From: Pseudomonas sp. 10S4
GTDB lineage: Bacteria > Pseudomonadota > Gammaproteobacteria > Pseudomonadales > Pseudomonadaceae
Assembly: GCF_034344865.1 (NCBI RefSeq)
Contig: NZ_CP133774.1
Span: 6,138,001 to 6,202,000, forward strand
Reading direction: 5' to 3'
DNA length: 64,000 nt
Shown: positions 44,244 to 52,145 of the stretch, one piece after another
Layout: each line of letters starts with the position of its first letter
How positions within the stretch are numbered: position 1 is the stretch's first letter
Position numbers and translations under genes: made by a program
Notes under the pieces: generated by a model
What the model saw: the letters and a program-made list of their open reading frames with translations, nothing else
Database searches by the model: none
Told to the model about the DNA's origin: nothing

Positions 44244-44756
44244 TCAGGCTTTTGGCGTGTAGAAAGGGTTGCTGATGTGATCGACCACGTCCGCCAGTTG
44301 CGCGGTTTCCGGCTTGCCGGTCAGGGCGGCGCGAATCGCGGTGCGGCAGGCGTTGTAGTTGTTCAGGTACACCGCATCGAGGTCATCGCAGGCCGGGTTG
44401 ACCCAGTTGGCGGTGACGATGGCCCACTCGTCTTCGGCTTCCGGCGGCAAGGTGCCGTCCAGCAGTGCTTCCAAAACAGCCTTGGCGATCCCGGCCTGGG
44501 AAGCGCCCCACGTGGCGTTGCCGTGCAGGTCGCTGCTGATCGCGGCTTTGTTGACGTAAAGGGTCATCGGCTTGACCGGGATGTTCGGCTGGGCGATCAC
44601 CATGAACGGGCAATGTCCCTGGCTTGGCGACGCCAGGCTGTTGGCAAACGCCTGCCCCGCCGGACCGTTGCGCGGCCCGATCAGAATGTTGATGTGCGCG
44701 GCGTTCACGCCAGGGCCTTCGAAACCTTCACCGATGTACAGGTCGAGTTCTTTCAT
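44244..44756 (-). CDS. Formaldehyde-activating enzyme (Fae) family protein
   Basis: 170 residues. Fae-domain signatures are clear: NAAHINILIGPRNGPAGQAF with H21 in the position of the Fae catalytic histidine, AFANSLASPSQGHCPFMVIA, and the end ATWGASQAGIAKAVLEALLD. In methylotrophs Fae condenses formaldehyde with tetrahydromethanopterin; a Pseudomonas is not expected to make that cofactor, so this orphan homologue probably binds another carbonyl compound or pterin-like carrier. It is first in the set Fae, aldo/keto reductase, aldehyde dehydrogenase, MFS permease, all on one strand with short gaps. The DEWAIVTANWVNPACDDLDA region after the core is an extension not typical of the catalytic core. 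Confidence 0.85.
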   Translation of the reverse strand: MKELDLYIGEGFEGPGVNAAHINILIGPRNGPAGQAFANSLASPSQGHCPFMVIAQPNIPVKPMTLYVNKAAISSDLHGNATWGASQAGIAKAVLEALLDGTLPPEAEDEWAIVTANWVNPACDDLDAVYLNNYNACRTAIRAALTGKPETAQLADVVDHISNPFYTPKA

Positions 44757-44788
44757 GAGTCGTTACTCTTTTTGGATTTTTTGGGTGA

Positions 44789-44887
44789 TCAGAAGCGCAC
44801 GCGGATCGTGAAGATCGCGGGGCAAATGTCGGGGTTCGAAGAGCGCAGCACGGGGCTGGCGAGGACGCGGCAGTGAGGCTTAGTCAT
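44789..44887 (-). CDS. Short ORF upstream of the Fae homologue, possible remnant of an outer-membrane protein
   Basis: 32 codons, MTKPHCRVLASPVLRSSNPD then ICPAIFTIRVRF and TGA. The end IFTIRVRF looks like the last strand of a beta-barrel with terminal Phe. AAGAG lies about 12 bases upstream of the ATG. It may be a leftover of a porin gene that once headed the operon, or a chance ORF. Confidence 0.3.
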   Translation of the reverse strand: MTKPHCRVLASPVLRSSNPDICPAIFTIRVRF

Positions 44888-45021
44888 GATTGCAAACGCT
44901 CTTTTTTGTTGTTGATGAGCTGGTTTGCGATTTTTTAACACTGGGGGTTGGCGGGGCTGTAACCATTAAAAGTCATGGGGGTATGAGTTCAGGTCATACC
45001 CTTTGCAACCGGTGAAAAAAC

Positions 45022-45112
45022 TGTGGGAGCGGGCTTGCTCGCGAAGGCGTTGTGTCAGGCAACATTTTTGTCGACTGAACTGACGCCTTCGCGAGCAAGC
45101 CCGCTCCCACAG
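45022..45112. repeat. REPIN (paired REP palindromes)
   Basis: TGTGGGAGCGGGCTTGCTCG faces CGAGCAAGCCCGCTCCCACA downstream of the MXKDX gene. Confidence 0.9.
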
Positions 45113-45131
45113 GGGTTTGCGGTGTGTTGGA

Positions 45132-45428
45132 TTACTGCGACATGGCGTCTTTGGACATTGCGTCTTTGCTCATGTTGTCCTTGGACATCGCGTCTTTCTT
45201 CATGGCGTCTTTGCTCATGGCGTCCTTGGACATGCTGTCTTTTTTCATGGTGTCCTTGGCCATGGAGTCCTTTTTCATCGTGTCTTTCTTCATGGTGTCT
45301 TTGGACATGGCGTCTTTGGACATCGAGTCTTTGCTCATGCTGTCGTTGCTCGTGGTGTCGGCGGCGTACACGCTGGCGACGCCCATGGCCAGGCACATGG
45401 ACAGAACGGCGGTGGCTAACTTCTTCAT
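45132..45428 (-). CDS. Pentapeptide MXKDX-repeat protein, exported
   Basis: 98 residues. A clean signal peptide (MKKLATAVLSMCLAMGVASV then YAAD) is followed by about fourteen consecutive five-residue units of the form S/A/T-M-S/K-K-D, covering the whole mature protein. This is the pentapeptide MXKDX family, of unknown function, Met-rich and highly charged, and predicted periplasmic. The regular Met spacing suggests metal (copper) binding or oxidant scavenging, which is inference. The DNA is correspondingly repetitive with a 15-base period. It is next to a periplasmic molybdoenzyme operon on the same strand. Confidence 0.9.
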   Translation of the reverse strand: MKKLATAVLSMCLAMGVASVYAADTTSNDSMSKDSMSKDAMSKDTMKKDTMKKDSMAKDTMKKDSMSKDAMSKDAMKKDAMSKDNMSKDAMSKDAMSQ

Positions 45429-45503
45429 GGTGTAGTTCCTTTTAGAGCTCAGGTTGCGAATGAACGCAGCGCGTGCTGCGCGGTGTCGTTTTTTCAGCGT
45501 TCG

Positions 45504-46283
45504 TCAGCTGCCACCGAACCAGTTGTAGCCCTGGTCTTCCCAGTAGCCACCGGGGTAGGTGTTGGTGACGAAAATCGCCTGGATGTGTTTGGGGTTCTTG
45601 TAGCCGAGCTTGGTCGGCATCCGCAGCTTCATCGGGAAGCCGTATTCGCGTGGTAACACGGCGCCGTCGTAGGTCAGCGTCAGCAGGGTTTGCGCATGCA
45701 GCGCGGTGGCCATGTCGATGCTGGTGTAGTAGTCGTCCGCGCATTTGAAGCCCACGTACTTGGCGTCGGTGTCAGCGCCAACACGCTTGAGGAAGTCGCT
45801 GAAGCGCACGCCGCCCCAGCGACCAATCGCGCTCCAGCCTTCGACGCAGATGTGCCGGGTGATCTGATCGGTCTGGGCCATGGCACGCAGCTCCTCAAGC
45901 TTCCAGCTGCGCTTGTCGGCGACCATGCCGGTGACTTCCAGCCGATAGCTTTCTTCCTCGACCGTCGGTGCCTCGTCGATGCCGTAGAAGGCATTGAAGG
46001 GAAACGGCCGGGTGATCATCGACTCGGCATAGGTCGGCGCCATGGCGTTGGGGTTGAACAGCCAGCCCTGCACCCGGTCGTTGAAGCGGGACATCGAGGA
46101 CAGCGCGGTTTCGACGCTGTCGTTGTCGGTGATGTTGCAGCCCGACAACATCGCCACACCGCCAAGGGTCAGGCTGCGCATCAGGAACGAGCGCCGTGAG
46201 CGATCTTCGATTTGCGGGGCCAGGATTTTCCGGGCGTCGGTCAGGATGGACGATTCATCGAGCCCCTGGATGCGCTTTTTCAT
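45504..46283 (-). CDS. YedY/MsrP-like periplasmic molybdopterin-dependent oxidoreductase
   Basis: 259 residues. ATG at 46283 with AAGGAG five bases upstream. The N-terminus has a Tat signal RRSFLMRSLTLGGVAMLSGC that ends in a lipobox-like LSGC (Cys49), so it may be exported folded and lipid-anchored. The sulphite-oxidase-type Moco domain has the molybdenum-ligating Cys146 in ITRHICVEGWSAIGRWGGVR, preceded by YRLEVTGMV, and ends GGYWEDQGYNWFGGS. The relative MsrP repairs methionine sulphoxides in periplasmic proteins. Overlaps by 4 bases with the cytochrome b561 gene, its probable quinol-linked electron donor. Its proximity to a Met-rich periplasmic protein is suggestive. Confidence 0.9.
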   Translation of the reverse strand: MKKRIQGLDESSILTDARKILAPQIEDRSRRSFLMRSLTLGGVAMLSGCNITDNDSVETALSSMSRFNDRVQGWLFNPNAMAPTYAESMITRPFPFNAFYGIDEAPTVEEESYRLEVTGMVADKRSWKLEELRAMAQTDQITRHICVEGWSAIGRWGGVRFSDFLKRVGADTDAKYVGFKCADDYYTSIDMATALHAQTLLTLTYDGAVLPREYGFPMKLRMPTKLGYKNPKHIQAIFVTNTYPGGYWEDQGYNWFGGS

Positions 46284-46897
46284 ACGGACTCCTTCCGGCC
46301 AACGATCATGTACCACAACGTTTTTGGCACCAGCAGCACCATCACCAGATGCACCACGATGAAGGCCACCAGCAGCGACATGGCGATGAAGTGCACCTGC
46401 CGCGCCCCTTCGTAACCGCCCAGCAATCCACGCAACAGCGGGAACTGCACCGACTTCCAGAGCACCAGCCCGGAGACCACCATCATCGTGATGTCGAGCA
46501 TGACGAACAGGTAGGCAAACCGCTGGACCTGGTTGTAATGGCTCAGGTCGGCGTGCCCCAACCGCCCTCTCAGCGCATCCCCGAGGTCATGCAGCACGCC
46601 TTTTGGGGAGACCGGGAGAAACTTTCTAAATAGACGACCACTGGCGATGTTGATGATCAGGTAGATGAGGCCGTTGACGGCGAGGAACCACATCGCCGCG
46701 AAGTGCCATTGCAGGGCGCCGCCGAGCCAGCCGCCGAGGGTGAGCGATGCCGGGAAGCTGAAATCGTAGAGCGGCGAGGCGTTATAGATGCGCCAACCGC
46801 TGGCGATCATGACCACGACCGCCAGGGCGTTGAGCCAATGGGTCAGTCGCAGCCAGCGTGGATGGCTGGCCTTGGGTGAAGCAGTTAGCTGCGACAT
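46280..46897 (-). CDS. Cytochrome b561-type membrane subunit
   Basis: 205 residues from ATG at 46897 with AAGGAG upstream (an ATG at 46963 has none). Four spans carry candidate haem-ligating histidines: LRLTHWLNALAVVVMIASGW (His), ALQWHFAAMWFLAVNG, and RQVHFIAMSLLVAFIVVHL in the last span. This is the bacterial cytochrome b561 (Ni-hydrogenase b-type) family that passes electrons from the quinone pool to periplasmic oxidoreductases. It is upstream of and overlaps the molybdoenzyme gene by 4 bases, so the two form a membrane complex functionally parallel to MsrPQ but with a different haem protein. Confidence 0.9.
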   Translation of the reverse strand: MSQLTASPKASHPRWLRLTHWLNALAVVVMIASGWRIYNASPLYDFSFPASLTLGGWLGGALQWHFAAMWFLAVNGLIYLIINIASGRLFRKFLPVSPKGVLHDLGDALRGRLGHADLSHYNQVQRFAYLFVMLDITMMVVSGLVLWKSVQFPLLRGLLGGYEGARQVHFIAMSLLVAFIVVHLVMVLLVPKTLWYMIVGRKESV

Positions 46898-47055
46898 GTC
46901 CGGCTCCTTGTTTGTTGTTCGATGGGGCCAAGTATGGGAGCCGACTGTTCGCCAAATCCTCACGTAAAGTTAAATTAATCGTGATAACTATCCAGACGTT
47001 CCTTCGGCGCAATTGTGGTTAAAATGCCGCCCACTCAAATTGCCGACCCTGCCCG

Positions 47056-47997
47056 ATGAACCCAGACGCCCTCGCCACCCTGCACACTCACCTGCTGACC
47101 GCCCTGGCCAGCGCCCCGGCAGAAACCCGCCGCCTGTTCCACGGGCGTGGGCGTTGCTGGCCGGGTCTGGAGCAATTGACCGTCGATTGGTTGCAAGGCG
47201 TGGTACTGGTGTCGCTGTTCAAAGAGCCGGAACCGCTGCAACTGGAAGACTTGAAGCGGTTGCTGCTGGAGATCACCCAGTCAGCCGAGTGGCAGCAATC
47301 CGGTGCGCACACGCTGTTGCTGCAACACCGCTACCTGCTGCAAAGCACCACCGAATGGCTGCTCGGCGACGCGCTCGAGGAAATGACCATCACCGAGGGC
47401 GGCCTGCATTATCGGGTGGACCTGGGCCGCAAGCAGAATGCCGGGCTGTTCCTCGACATGCGCTACGGCCGTGATTGGGTGCGGGCCAATGCCGAGGGCA
47501 AGCGGGTACTGAACCTGTTCGCCTACACCTGCGGGTTTTCGGTCACGGCCATCGAAGGTGGCGCGGCGCACGTGGTCAATCTGGACATGTCCAGCTCGGC
47601 CCTGAGCCGTGGCCGCGACAATCACCGGCTCAACGGCCACGACTTGAGCAAGGTGACGTTCCTTGGCCACGACCTGTTCAAGTCCTGGGGCAAAGTGATC
47701 GGCAAAGGGCCGTACGATCTGGTGATCATCGACCCGCCGTCGTTTCAGAAAGGCAGTTTTCTGCTGACCAAGGACTATCAGCGAGTATTGCGCCGCTTGC
47801 CGGAACTGCTCACGTCCGAGGGCACGGTGCTGGCCTGCATGAACGATCCAGCGTTCGGCCCGGACTTCCTGATCGACGGCGTCACCCGCGAGGCGCCGAG
47901 CCTGCGTTTCGAACAACGACTGGAAAACCCGCCGGAGTTTCCCGATGCCGATGTTGAGTGCGGGTTGAAGGCGTTGGTGTTTCGGCAGGGGGATTGA
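47056..47997 (+). CDS. Class I SAM-dependent methyltransferase, RlmI/RlmL-K-like
   Basis: 313 residues. N-terminal substrate-recruiting region, then the Rossmann methyltransferase domain with motif I GKRVLNLFAYTCGFSVTAIE, acidic loop VVNLDMSSSALSR and motif IV DLVIIDPPSFQKGSF. The DPPSF motif and the RVDLGRKQNAGLFLDMR segment are shared with RlmI and the RlmK domain, which methylate 23S rRNA cytosine or guanine. Lacks a PUA domain at the start, so target RNA is uncertain. ATG at 47056 fits the conserved start. Divergent from the cytochrome b561 gene. Confidence 0.87.
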   Translation: MNPDALATLHTHLLTALASAPAETRRLFHGRGRCWPGLEQLTVDWLQGVVLVSLFKEPEPLQLEDLKRLLLEITQSAEWQQSGAHTLLLQHRYLLQSTTEWLLGDALEEMTITEGGLHYRVDLGRKQNAGLFLDMRYGRDWVRANAEGKRVLNLFAYTCGFSVTAIEGGAAHVVNLDMSSSALSRGRDNHRLNGHDLSKVTFLGHDLFKSWGKVIGKGPYDLVIIDPPSFQKGSFLLTKDYQRVLRRLPELLTSEGTVLACMNDPAFGPDFLIDGVTREAPSLRFEQRLENPPEFPDADVECGLKALVFRQGD

Positions 47998-48004
47998 GGC
48001 GCGG

Positions 48005-48031
48005 CTATCGCGAGCAAGCCCGCTCCCACTT
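48005..48031. repeat. Solitary REP half-element
   Basis: GCTATCGCGAGCAAGCCCGC followed by TCCCAC is one arm of the REPIN, with no partner to its left; the full REPIN at 48076 lies 45 bases to its right. Confidence 0.75.
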
Positions 48032-48075
48032 TGGTTCGTTGCCGTACACAAATCCTGTGTTCAATGAACATCAAC

Positions 48076-48166
48076 TGTGGGAGCGGGCTTGCTCGCGAAG
48101 AGGCCATCACATTCAACATTGATGCTGGCTGACACTCCGCCTTCGCGAGCAAGCCCGCTCCCACAG
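48076..48166. repeat. REPIN (paired REP palindromes)
   Basis: TGTGGGAGCGGGCTTGCTCG faces CGAGCAAGCCCGCTCCCACA between convergent genes. Confidence 0.9.
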
Positions 48167-48185
48167 GGGATAAGCGGAGAGTCTG

Positions 48186-48953
48186 TTATTTCGGCTGCAA
48201 CACCAGCGCAAATAACTCGCCATGACCGCTGACGTTGAGCTTGTGGTAAAGGTTGCGCCGATGCACTTTCACCGTTTCCGGGGAGATGTTCAGTTGCTGG
48301 GCGATGGCTTTGCTGGAGAAGCCTTGAAGAATCAGCCGGGCGGTCTCGACTTCCCGCGCGGTCAAACGCGCGCCGAAGCGATCCAGCAAGGTCGCCAGAT
48401 CCCCGGCCACCGCCGTCGGCCCCTCCGGCGGCACGAGTTGCAGGTGTCGGCTCATCGCCGCCAGCACCCAGTCGCGGACACACAGCAGGCGCCCCTGTTC
48501 CTCGAGGGTGAAACGCGTCGAGCGGCCCAGCGATAAACCGAGTACAGCACCGTCCACATTGATCATGAACTGCAGCTCATCACCACCCACCACTGAGCAG
48601 AAGTAGCTCAGGTAATACTCGCTCTGTTGAAACTGGTCCGGGGCCACGGAATCGAGGCTGTGCAAACCGTCAGTTATTCCGGCACAAGCTGCCTGATAGA
48701 AGGGATCGAGCAGGTACATGCCGGCGCTGTAATCGGCCAACTCTTCCTCCTCGTGCGCGCTGGCGCGGGAGTCGAAATCGATTAGCAACTGCGGCACCCG
48801 ACCCGCCCGCATCACCGCGACCAAGGCGTTATCCAGGGGCACCAGCAACCGCAAGGTATCCACCAGCGCCCGCCAGAAACCGTCGTGGCCCAGCGCGCCA
48901 AACACCCGGGCCAGCCCTTGGTGCACCGGCAACTCCTTCAGCAACGCCTCCAC
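48186..48953 (-). CDS. LuxR-family transcriptional regulator
   Basis: 255 residues. The C-terminal 65 residues are a GerE-type HTH: LTAREVETARLILQGFSSKA, then IAQQLNISPETVKVHRRNLY. The N-terminal 180 residues form no recognisable autoinducer domain (the Trp/Tyr/Asp pattern of LuxR acyl-homoserine-lactone binders is absent); the sequence FRRALVDTLRLLVPLDNALV-like start resembles other Pseudomonas LuxR regulators linked to amine catabolism. It is divergent from the polyamine-type binding protein and DmpA-like peptidase genes at 49065 and 50213, with 111 bases between, which makes them its likely targets. Confidence 0.9.
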   Translation of the reverse strand: MEALLKELPVHQGLARVFGALGHDGFWRALVDTLRLLVPLDNALVAVMRAGRVPQLLIDFDSRASAHEEEELADYSAGMYLLDPFYQAACAGITDGLHSLDSVAPDQFQQSEYYLSYFCSVVGGDELQFMINVDGAVLGLSLGRSTRFTLEEQGRLLCVRDWVLAAMSRHLQLVPPEGPTAVAGDLATLLDRFGARLTAREVETARLILQGFSSKAIAQQLNISPETVKVHRRNLYHKLNVSGHGELFALVLQPK

Positions 48954-49064
48954 GCTCTACCCCTTTTGTGTAACCCATGATGGGAATGGGTGACGACCAC
49001 CCCGATCGATACGCTGCGTACTCTTATCTACCACCGGCCTGACGCAGGCCAGGAGTGCCGCATC

Positions 49065-50168
49065 ATGAGTCGTCACCGCACGTATTTCAATCTGGGACTG
49101 GGTGCCTGTCTGTCGACCTGGATGGCGCTCGCAGCGGCGGATCAGCCCACCGTGCACATCTACAACTGGTTCGACTACATCGGCCCGACCACGCTGAAAG
49201 ATTTCCAGCGCGACACCGGGATCAAACCCGTCTATGACACCTTCGACAGTGGCGAAGTACTGGAAGCCAAGCTGATGACTGGCCATAGCGGTTATGACGT
49301 GGTGGTGGCCAGTAACTTCATTCTGCCGGCCCTCATCAAGGCCGGAGCCTTGCAGAAACTGGACCGTAGCCAACTGACCAATCTGCAACACATTGACCCG
49401 GTGTTGCTGGAAAAGCTGCGCGCGAACGACCCGGACAACCAATACGCCGTTCCTTACCTGTGGGGCACCGACGGCATTGGCTATAACGTTGACAAGGTCC
49501 GCGCAGCCCTCGGAGATCAAGCGCCGGTGAACTCCTGGGATCTGTTGTTCAAAGAAGAAAACCTGGCCAAGCTCAGCCAGTGTGGCGTGGGGATTTTGGA
49601 CGCTCCCGCCGAGATCATCCCGATCGCCCTGCACTATCTCGGCCTGCCGCCCAACAGTAGTAACCCCGCGGACTACAAAAAAGCGGAAGCACTGCTGCTC
49701 AAGTTGCGCCCGTACATCACCTATTTCAATTCGTCGAAGATCCAGACCGACCTGGCTAACGGCGATATCTGCGTCGCCTTGACGTGGTCCGGCACCGTGT
49801 TCGGTGCCAAGCAAGCCGCCAATGAAGCCGCGAAGGGGGTGAACATTGAATACAGCATTCCGGTCGAAGGTGCGCCGCTGTGGTCCGATAACCTGGTCAT
49901 GGTCAACGACGCCAGCAATCCAAAACAGGGGCTGGCCTTTATCAACTACCTGCTGCTCCCCGAAGTGATCGCGCCCGCCACCAACCTGGCGCTCACCGCC
50001 AATGCCAACAAAGACGCGACCGTGTTGCTCTCGGACCAGGTGCACGAGTTCAGCAACATCTACCCCTCAGCCGAGGTGATCGCCAAGGCATTCACCCTGC
50101 AACCCCAGCCCCATGAGATAGAACGTGTCCGCACGCGCTCCTGGAGCAACATTAAGAACGGCAACTGA
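49065..50168 (+). CDS. Periplasmic polyamine-type binding protein (PotF/SpuD-like), without its own ABC transporter
   Basis: 367 residues. ATG at 49065 with AGGAG upstream; signal peptide RTYFNLGLGACLSTWMALAA then ADQPT. The mature start VHIYNWFDYIGPTTLKDFQR and the motif VPYLWGTDGIGYNVDKV are typical of PotD/PotF proteins; YNWFDYI contributes the aromatic/acidic polyamine site. No permease or ATPase gene follows. Instead it is 44 bases upstream of a DmpA-type peptidase gene, and is divergent from a LuxR gene. It may share another transporter, or act as a sensor component. Ligand assumed to be an amine but not certain. Confidence 0.9.
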   Translation: MSRHRTYFNLGLGACLSTWMALAAADQPTVHIYNWFDYIGPTTLKDFQRDTGIKPVYDTFDSGEVLEAKLMTGHSGYDVVVASNFILPALIKAGALQKLDRSQLTNLQHIDPVLLEKLRANDPDNQYAVPYLWGTDGIGYNVDKVRAALGDQAPVNSWDLLFKEENLAKLSQCGVGILDAPAEIIPIALHYLGLPPNSSNPADYKKAEALLLKLRPYITYFNSSKIQTDLANGDICVALTWSGTVFGAKQAANEAAKGVNIEYSIPVEGAPLWSDNLVMVNDASNPKQGLAFINYLLLPEVIAPATNLALTANANKDATVLLSDQVHEFSNIYPSAEVIAKAFTLQPQPHEIERVRTRSWSNIKNGN

Positions 50169-50212
50169 GCCGGCATCCACCCCTCCTGTTTAACGTGCCT
50201 GAGAGTTCCCGC

Positions 50213-51327
50213 ATGAAACCACGTGCCCGCGACTTGAATATCCAGTTCGGCCAACTGCAACCCGGCCCGCTCAACGCGATCACCGATGTGCCCGGTGTAC
50301 GGGTCGGCCACAGCGATGTGCGAGGCCGCACCGCCAAGGGTCGCGACATCCTGCCGGCGTCACCGTGATCGAGCCCCGTGCCGGGTCCACCAGCCAACAG
50401 CCGTGTTTTGCCGGCGTCCATGTGCTCAACGGCAATGGCGACGCCACGGGCCTTGAGTGGATTCGCGAGGCTGGCCTGTTGACCAGCCCGATCGCCTTCA
50501 CTAACACCCACAGCCTCGGCGTGGTCCGCGATGCGCTGATTGTGCTGGACCGTGAGCAGCAACCGGACGACGGGCGACTCTACTGGAACATGCCGGTCGT
50601 GCTGGAGACTTTCGACGGCCTGCTCAACGACATCAACGGCTTTCATGTGAAGCCCGAACACGTCGCCGAGGCCCTGCGCACGGCGGTCGGTGGTCCGGTC
50701 ACCGAGGGTAATGTCGGCGGCGGCAGCGGCATGATCTGTCACGAATTCAAGGGTGGCATCGGCACCGCGTCGCGGCGGTTGAGCAATGCCCAGGGCGGCT
50801 GGACGGTCGGCGCGATCGTCCAGGCCAACCATGGCATCCGCAACGAGTTACGGGTCGATGGTTACCCCGTCGGGCGTTATATGGAAAAGGCCGATTCACC
50901 GTTCCTCAAAGCCTCGCTGCCGCATCCGGGCATGGGCTCGATTGTGGTTTGCCTGGCAACCGACGCGCCGTTGCTGCCACACCAGTGCACTCGCCTGGCC
51001 CAGCGCGCCAGCCTCGGTCTGGCTCGCACCGGTGGCGGCAACGAAGACCACAGCGGCGACATCTTCATCGCTTTCGCGACCGGCAACGATGTGCCGCCCG
51101 CCGCGTATGAAAGCAAAAAAGCACCGACCTGCGACAACCTGCGCATGGTCAACAACGACCACATTAGCGAACTGTTCCTGGCCGCCACCGAAGCGGTAGA
51201 AGAAGCGATCATCAATGCGTTGCTGGCGGGTGAAACGGCTGAAGGCAATGGGCATGCGGTTCCGGGGCTGGATGCCGCGACACTGCTTAAAGCCTTGCGT
51301 CAGGCCGGTTGGCCAGGAACCGAATAA
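50213..51327 (+). CDS. P1-family (DmpA-like) L-aminopeptidase/D-esterase, frameshifted
   Basis: About 371 residues after repair. Opens with the P1 motif NAITDVPGVRVGHSDV and has the autocleaving region NVGGGSGMICHEFKGGIGTA, where DmpA-type enzymes self-cleave to expose an N-terminal Ser nucleophile and form alpha and beta chains. The end (SELFLAATEAVEEAIINALL) is standard. One base is missing near 50353: as read the first frame stops after DILPASP, whereas ILTGVTVIEPRAGSTS continues to 51327. Such enzymes remove N-terminal D- or beta-amino acids. Pairing with a periplasmic binding protein and LuxR suggests use of an unusual amide. Confidence 0.85.
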
Positions 51328-51340
51328 TCTCCACCCATCC

Positions 51341-51434
51341 CATGTGGGAGCGAGTCTGCTCGCGAAGAGGCCATAACATCCAACATAGATGCTGGCAGAC
51401 ATATCGCCTTCGCAAGCAGGCTCGCTCCCACAAG
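51341..51434. repeat. REPIN (diverged)
   Basis: TGTGGGAGCGAGTCTGCTCG and CAAGCAGGCTCGCTCCCACA, with several substitutions in the arms; one of the least conserved copies in the window. Confidence 0.85.
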
Positions 51435-51447
51435 GGTCGGTGGGTGC

Positions 51448-52059
51448 TCACACCGCCTCGGTCACTTCACATGATTTGAAGAGGTTGCGACCCAAGTCCC
51501 GCGCGGCCCTCAAGTGAATCTGCGGCGCCTGAATTTCCGAGTCCAACAACAATTCGGACGTCACCACGCGCGCGCCGCAATAATTGAAAATCCCATGATC
51601 GATCTGGGTCTTCATCGCGTCGGCGTAACCATGCCGGGCGTAGGTTCCGGCATCAGCGCCGCCAACACCAACCAAGTGAACCCGCAGGTGGCCAAGCTTT
51701 TTCACCAGTTTGGCATCTGAACTGAAATCGAACGCCCAACCATTGGCGAACACCCGATCAATCCAGCCCTTGAGCAACGCCGGCATTGACCACCAGTAAA
51801 CCGGATAGACCAGCACCAACGCATCGGCGCGGTCAATCCGTGCCTGCTCAGCCGCGACGTCGGCAGGGAACCCGGCTTTTCGGTGATGAACCGCCAGATC
51901 CGCCGCGCGGAACCTGGGATCGAAGCCTTGAGCCGAAATATCGGCGATTTCATAGGTGTTGTCGGCATCGCTCTGCAAAGCTCCCTGCGCAATCTGTGCC
52001 GCCAGACTATGGGTGAGCGACCTAGGATCGTGATGAGCCACAACGATAAGTGCGTGCAT
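51448..52059 (-). CDS. NAD(P)H-dependent flavin oxidoreductase (NQO1/MdaB-like quinone reductase)
   Basis: 203 residues, flavodoxin-like fold. ATG at 52059 with AGGAG. FMN/FAD phosphate loop at the start (VVAHHDPRSLTHSLAAQIAQ), then LVLVYPVYWWSMPALLKGWI with the aromatic flavin-contacting segment, and GVGGADAGTYARHGYADAM. It belongs to the NADPH:quinone reductase group (NQO1, MdaB, KefF), two-electron reducers of quinones and related electrophiles. It is divergent from a TetR gene with a duplicated palindromic operator between, indicating repression that is lifted by an electrophile or quinone. Confidence 0.9.
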   Translation of the reverse strand: MHALIVVAHHDPRSLTHSLAAQIAQGALQSDADNTYEIADISAQGFDPRFRAADLAVHHRKAGFPADVAAEQARIDRADALVLVYPVYWWSMPALLKGWIDRVFANGWAFDFSSDAKLVKKLGHLRVHLVGVGGADAGTYARHGYADAMKTQIDHGIFNYCGARVVTSELLLDSEIQAPQIHLRAARDLGRNLFKSCEVTEAV

Positions 52060-52107
52060 GCTGAAAACTCCTGATTGAGAGCACAGGGCGGACCTTATAT
52101 ACTCTTG

Positions 52108-52130
52108 GTAAGTTACGATCAGTAAGTTAC
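52108..52130. promoter_or_regulatory. Double operator for the TetR repressor
   Basis: GTAAGTTAC occurs twice, at 52108-52116 and 52122-52130; each copy is itself a 9-base palindrome, and centres are 14 bases apart. It lies between the divergent reductase and TetR genes, 16 bases upstream of the TetR start. Confidence 0.7.
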
Positions 52131-52145
52131 TTTTGGTACATAGCC

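Noticed and set aside
45132..45428. Regular DNA repetition resembling a CRISPR array
   Set aside because: The 15-base period encodes five-residue MXKDX units in one open frame with signal peptide. No unique spacers.
49065..50168. Naming the binding protein potF or spuD
   Set aside because: The family fit is good, but no transporter is present and orthology cannot be set without comparison.
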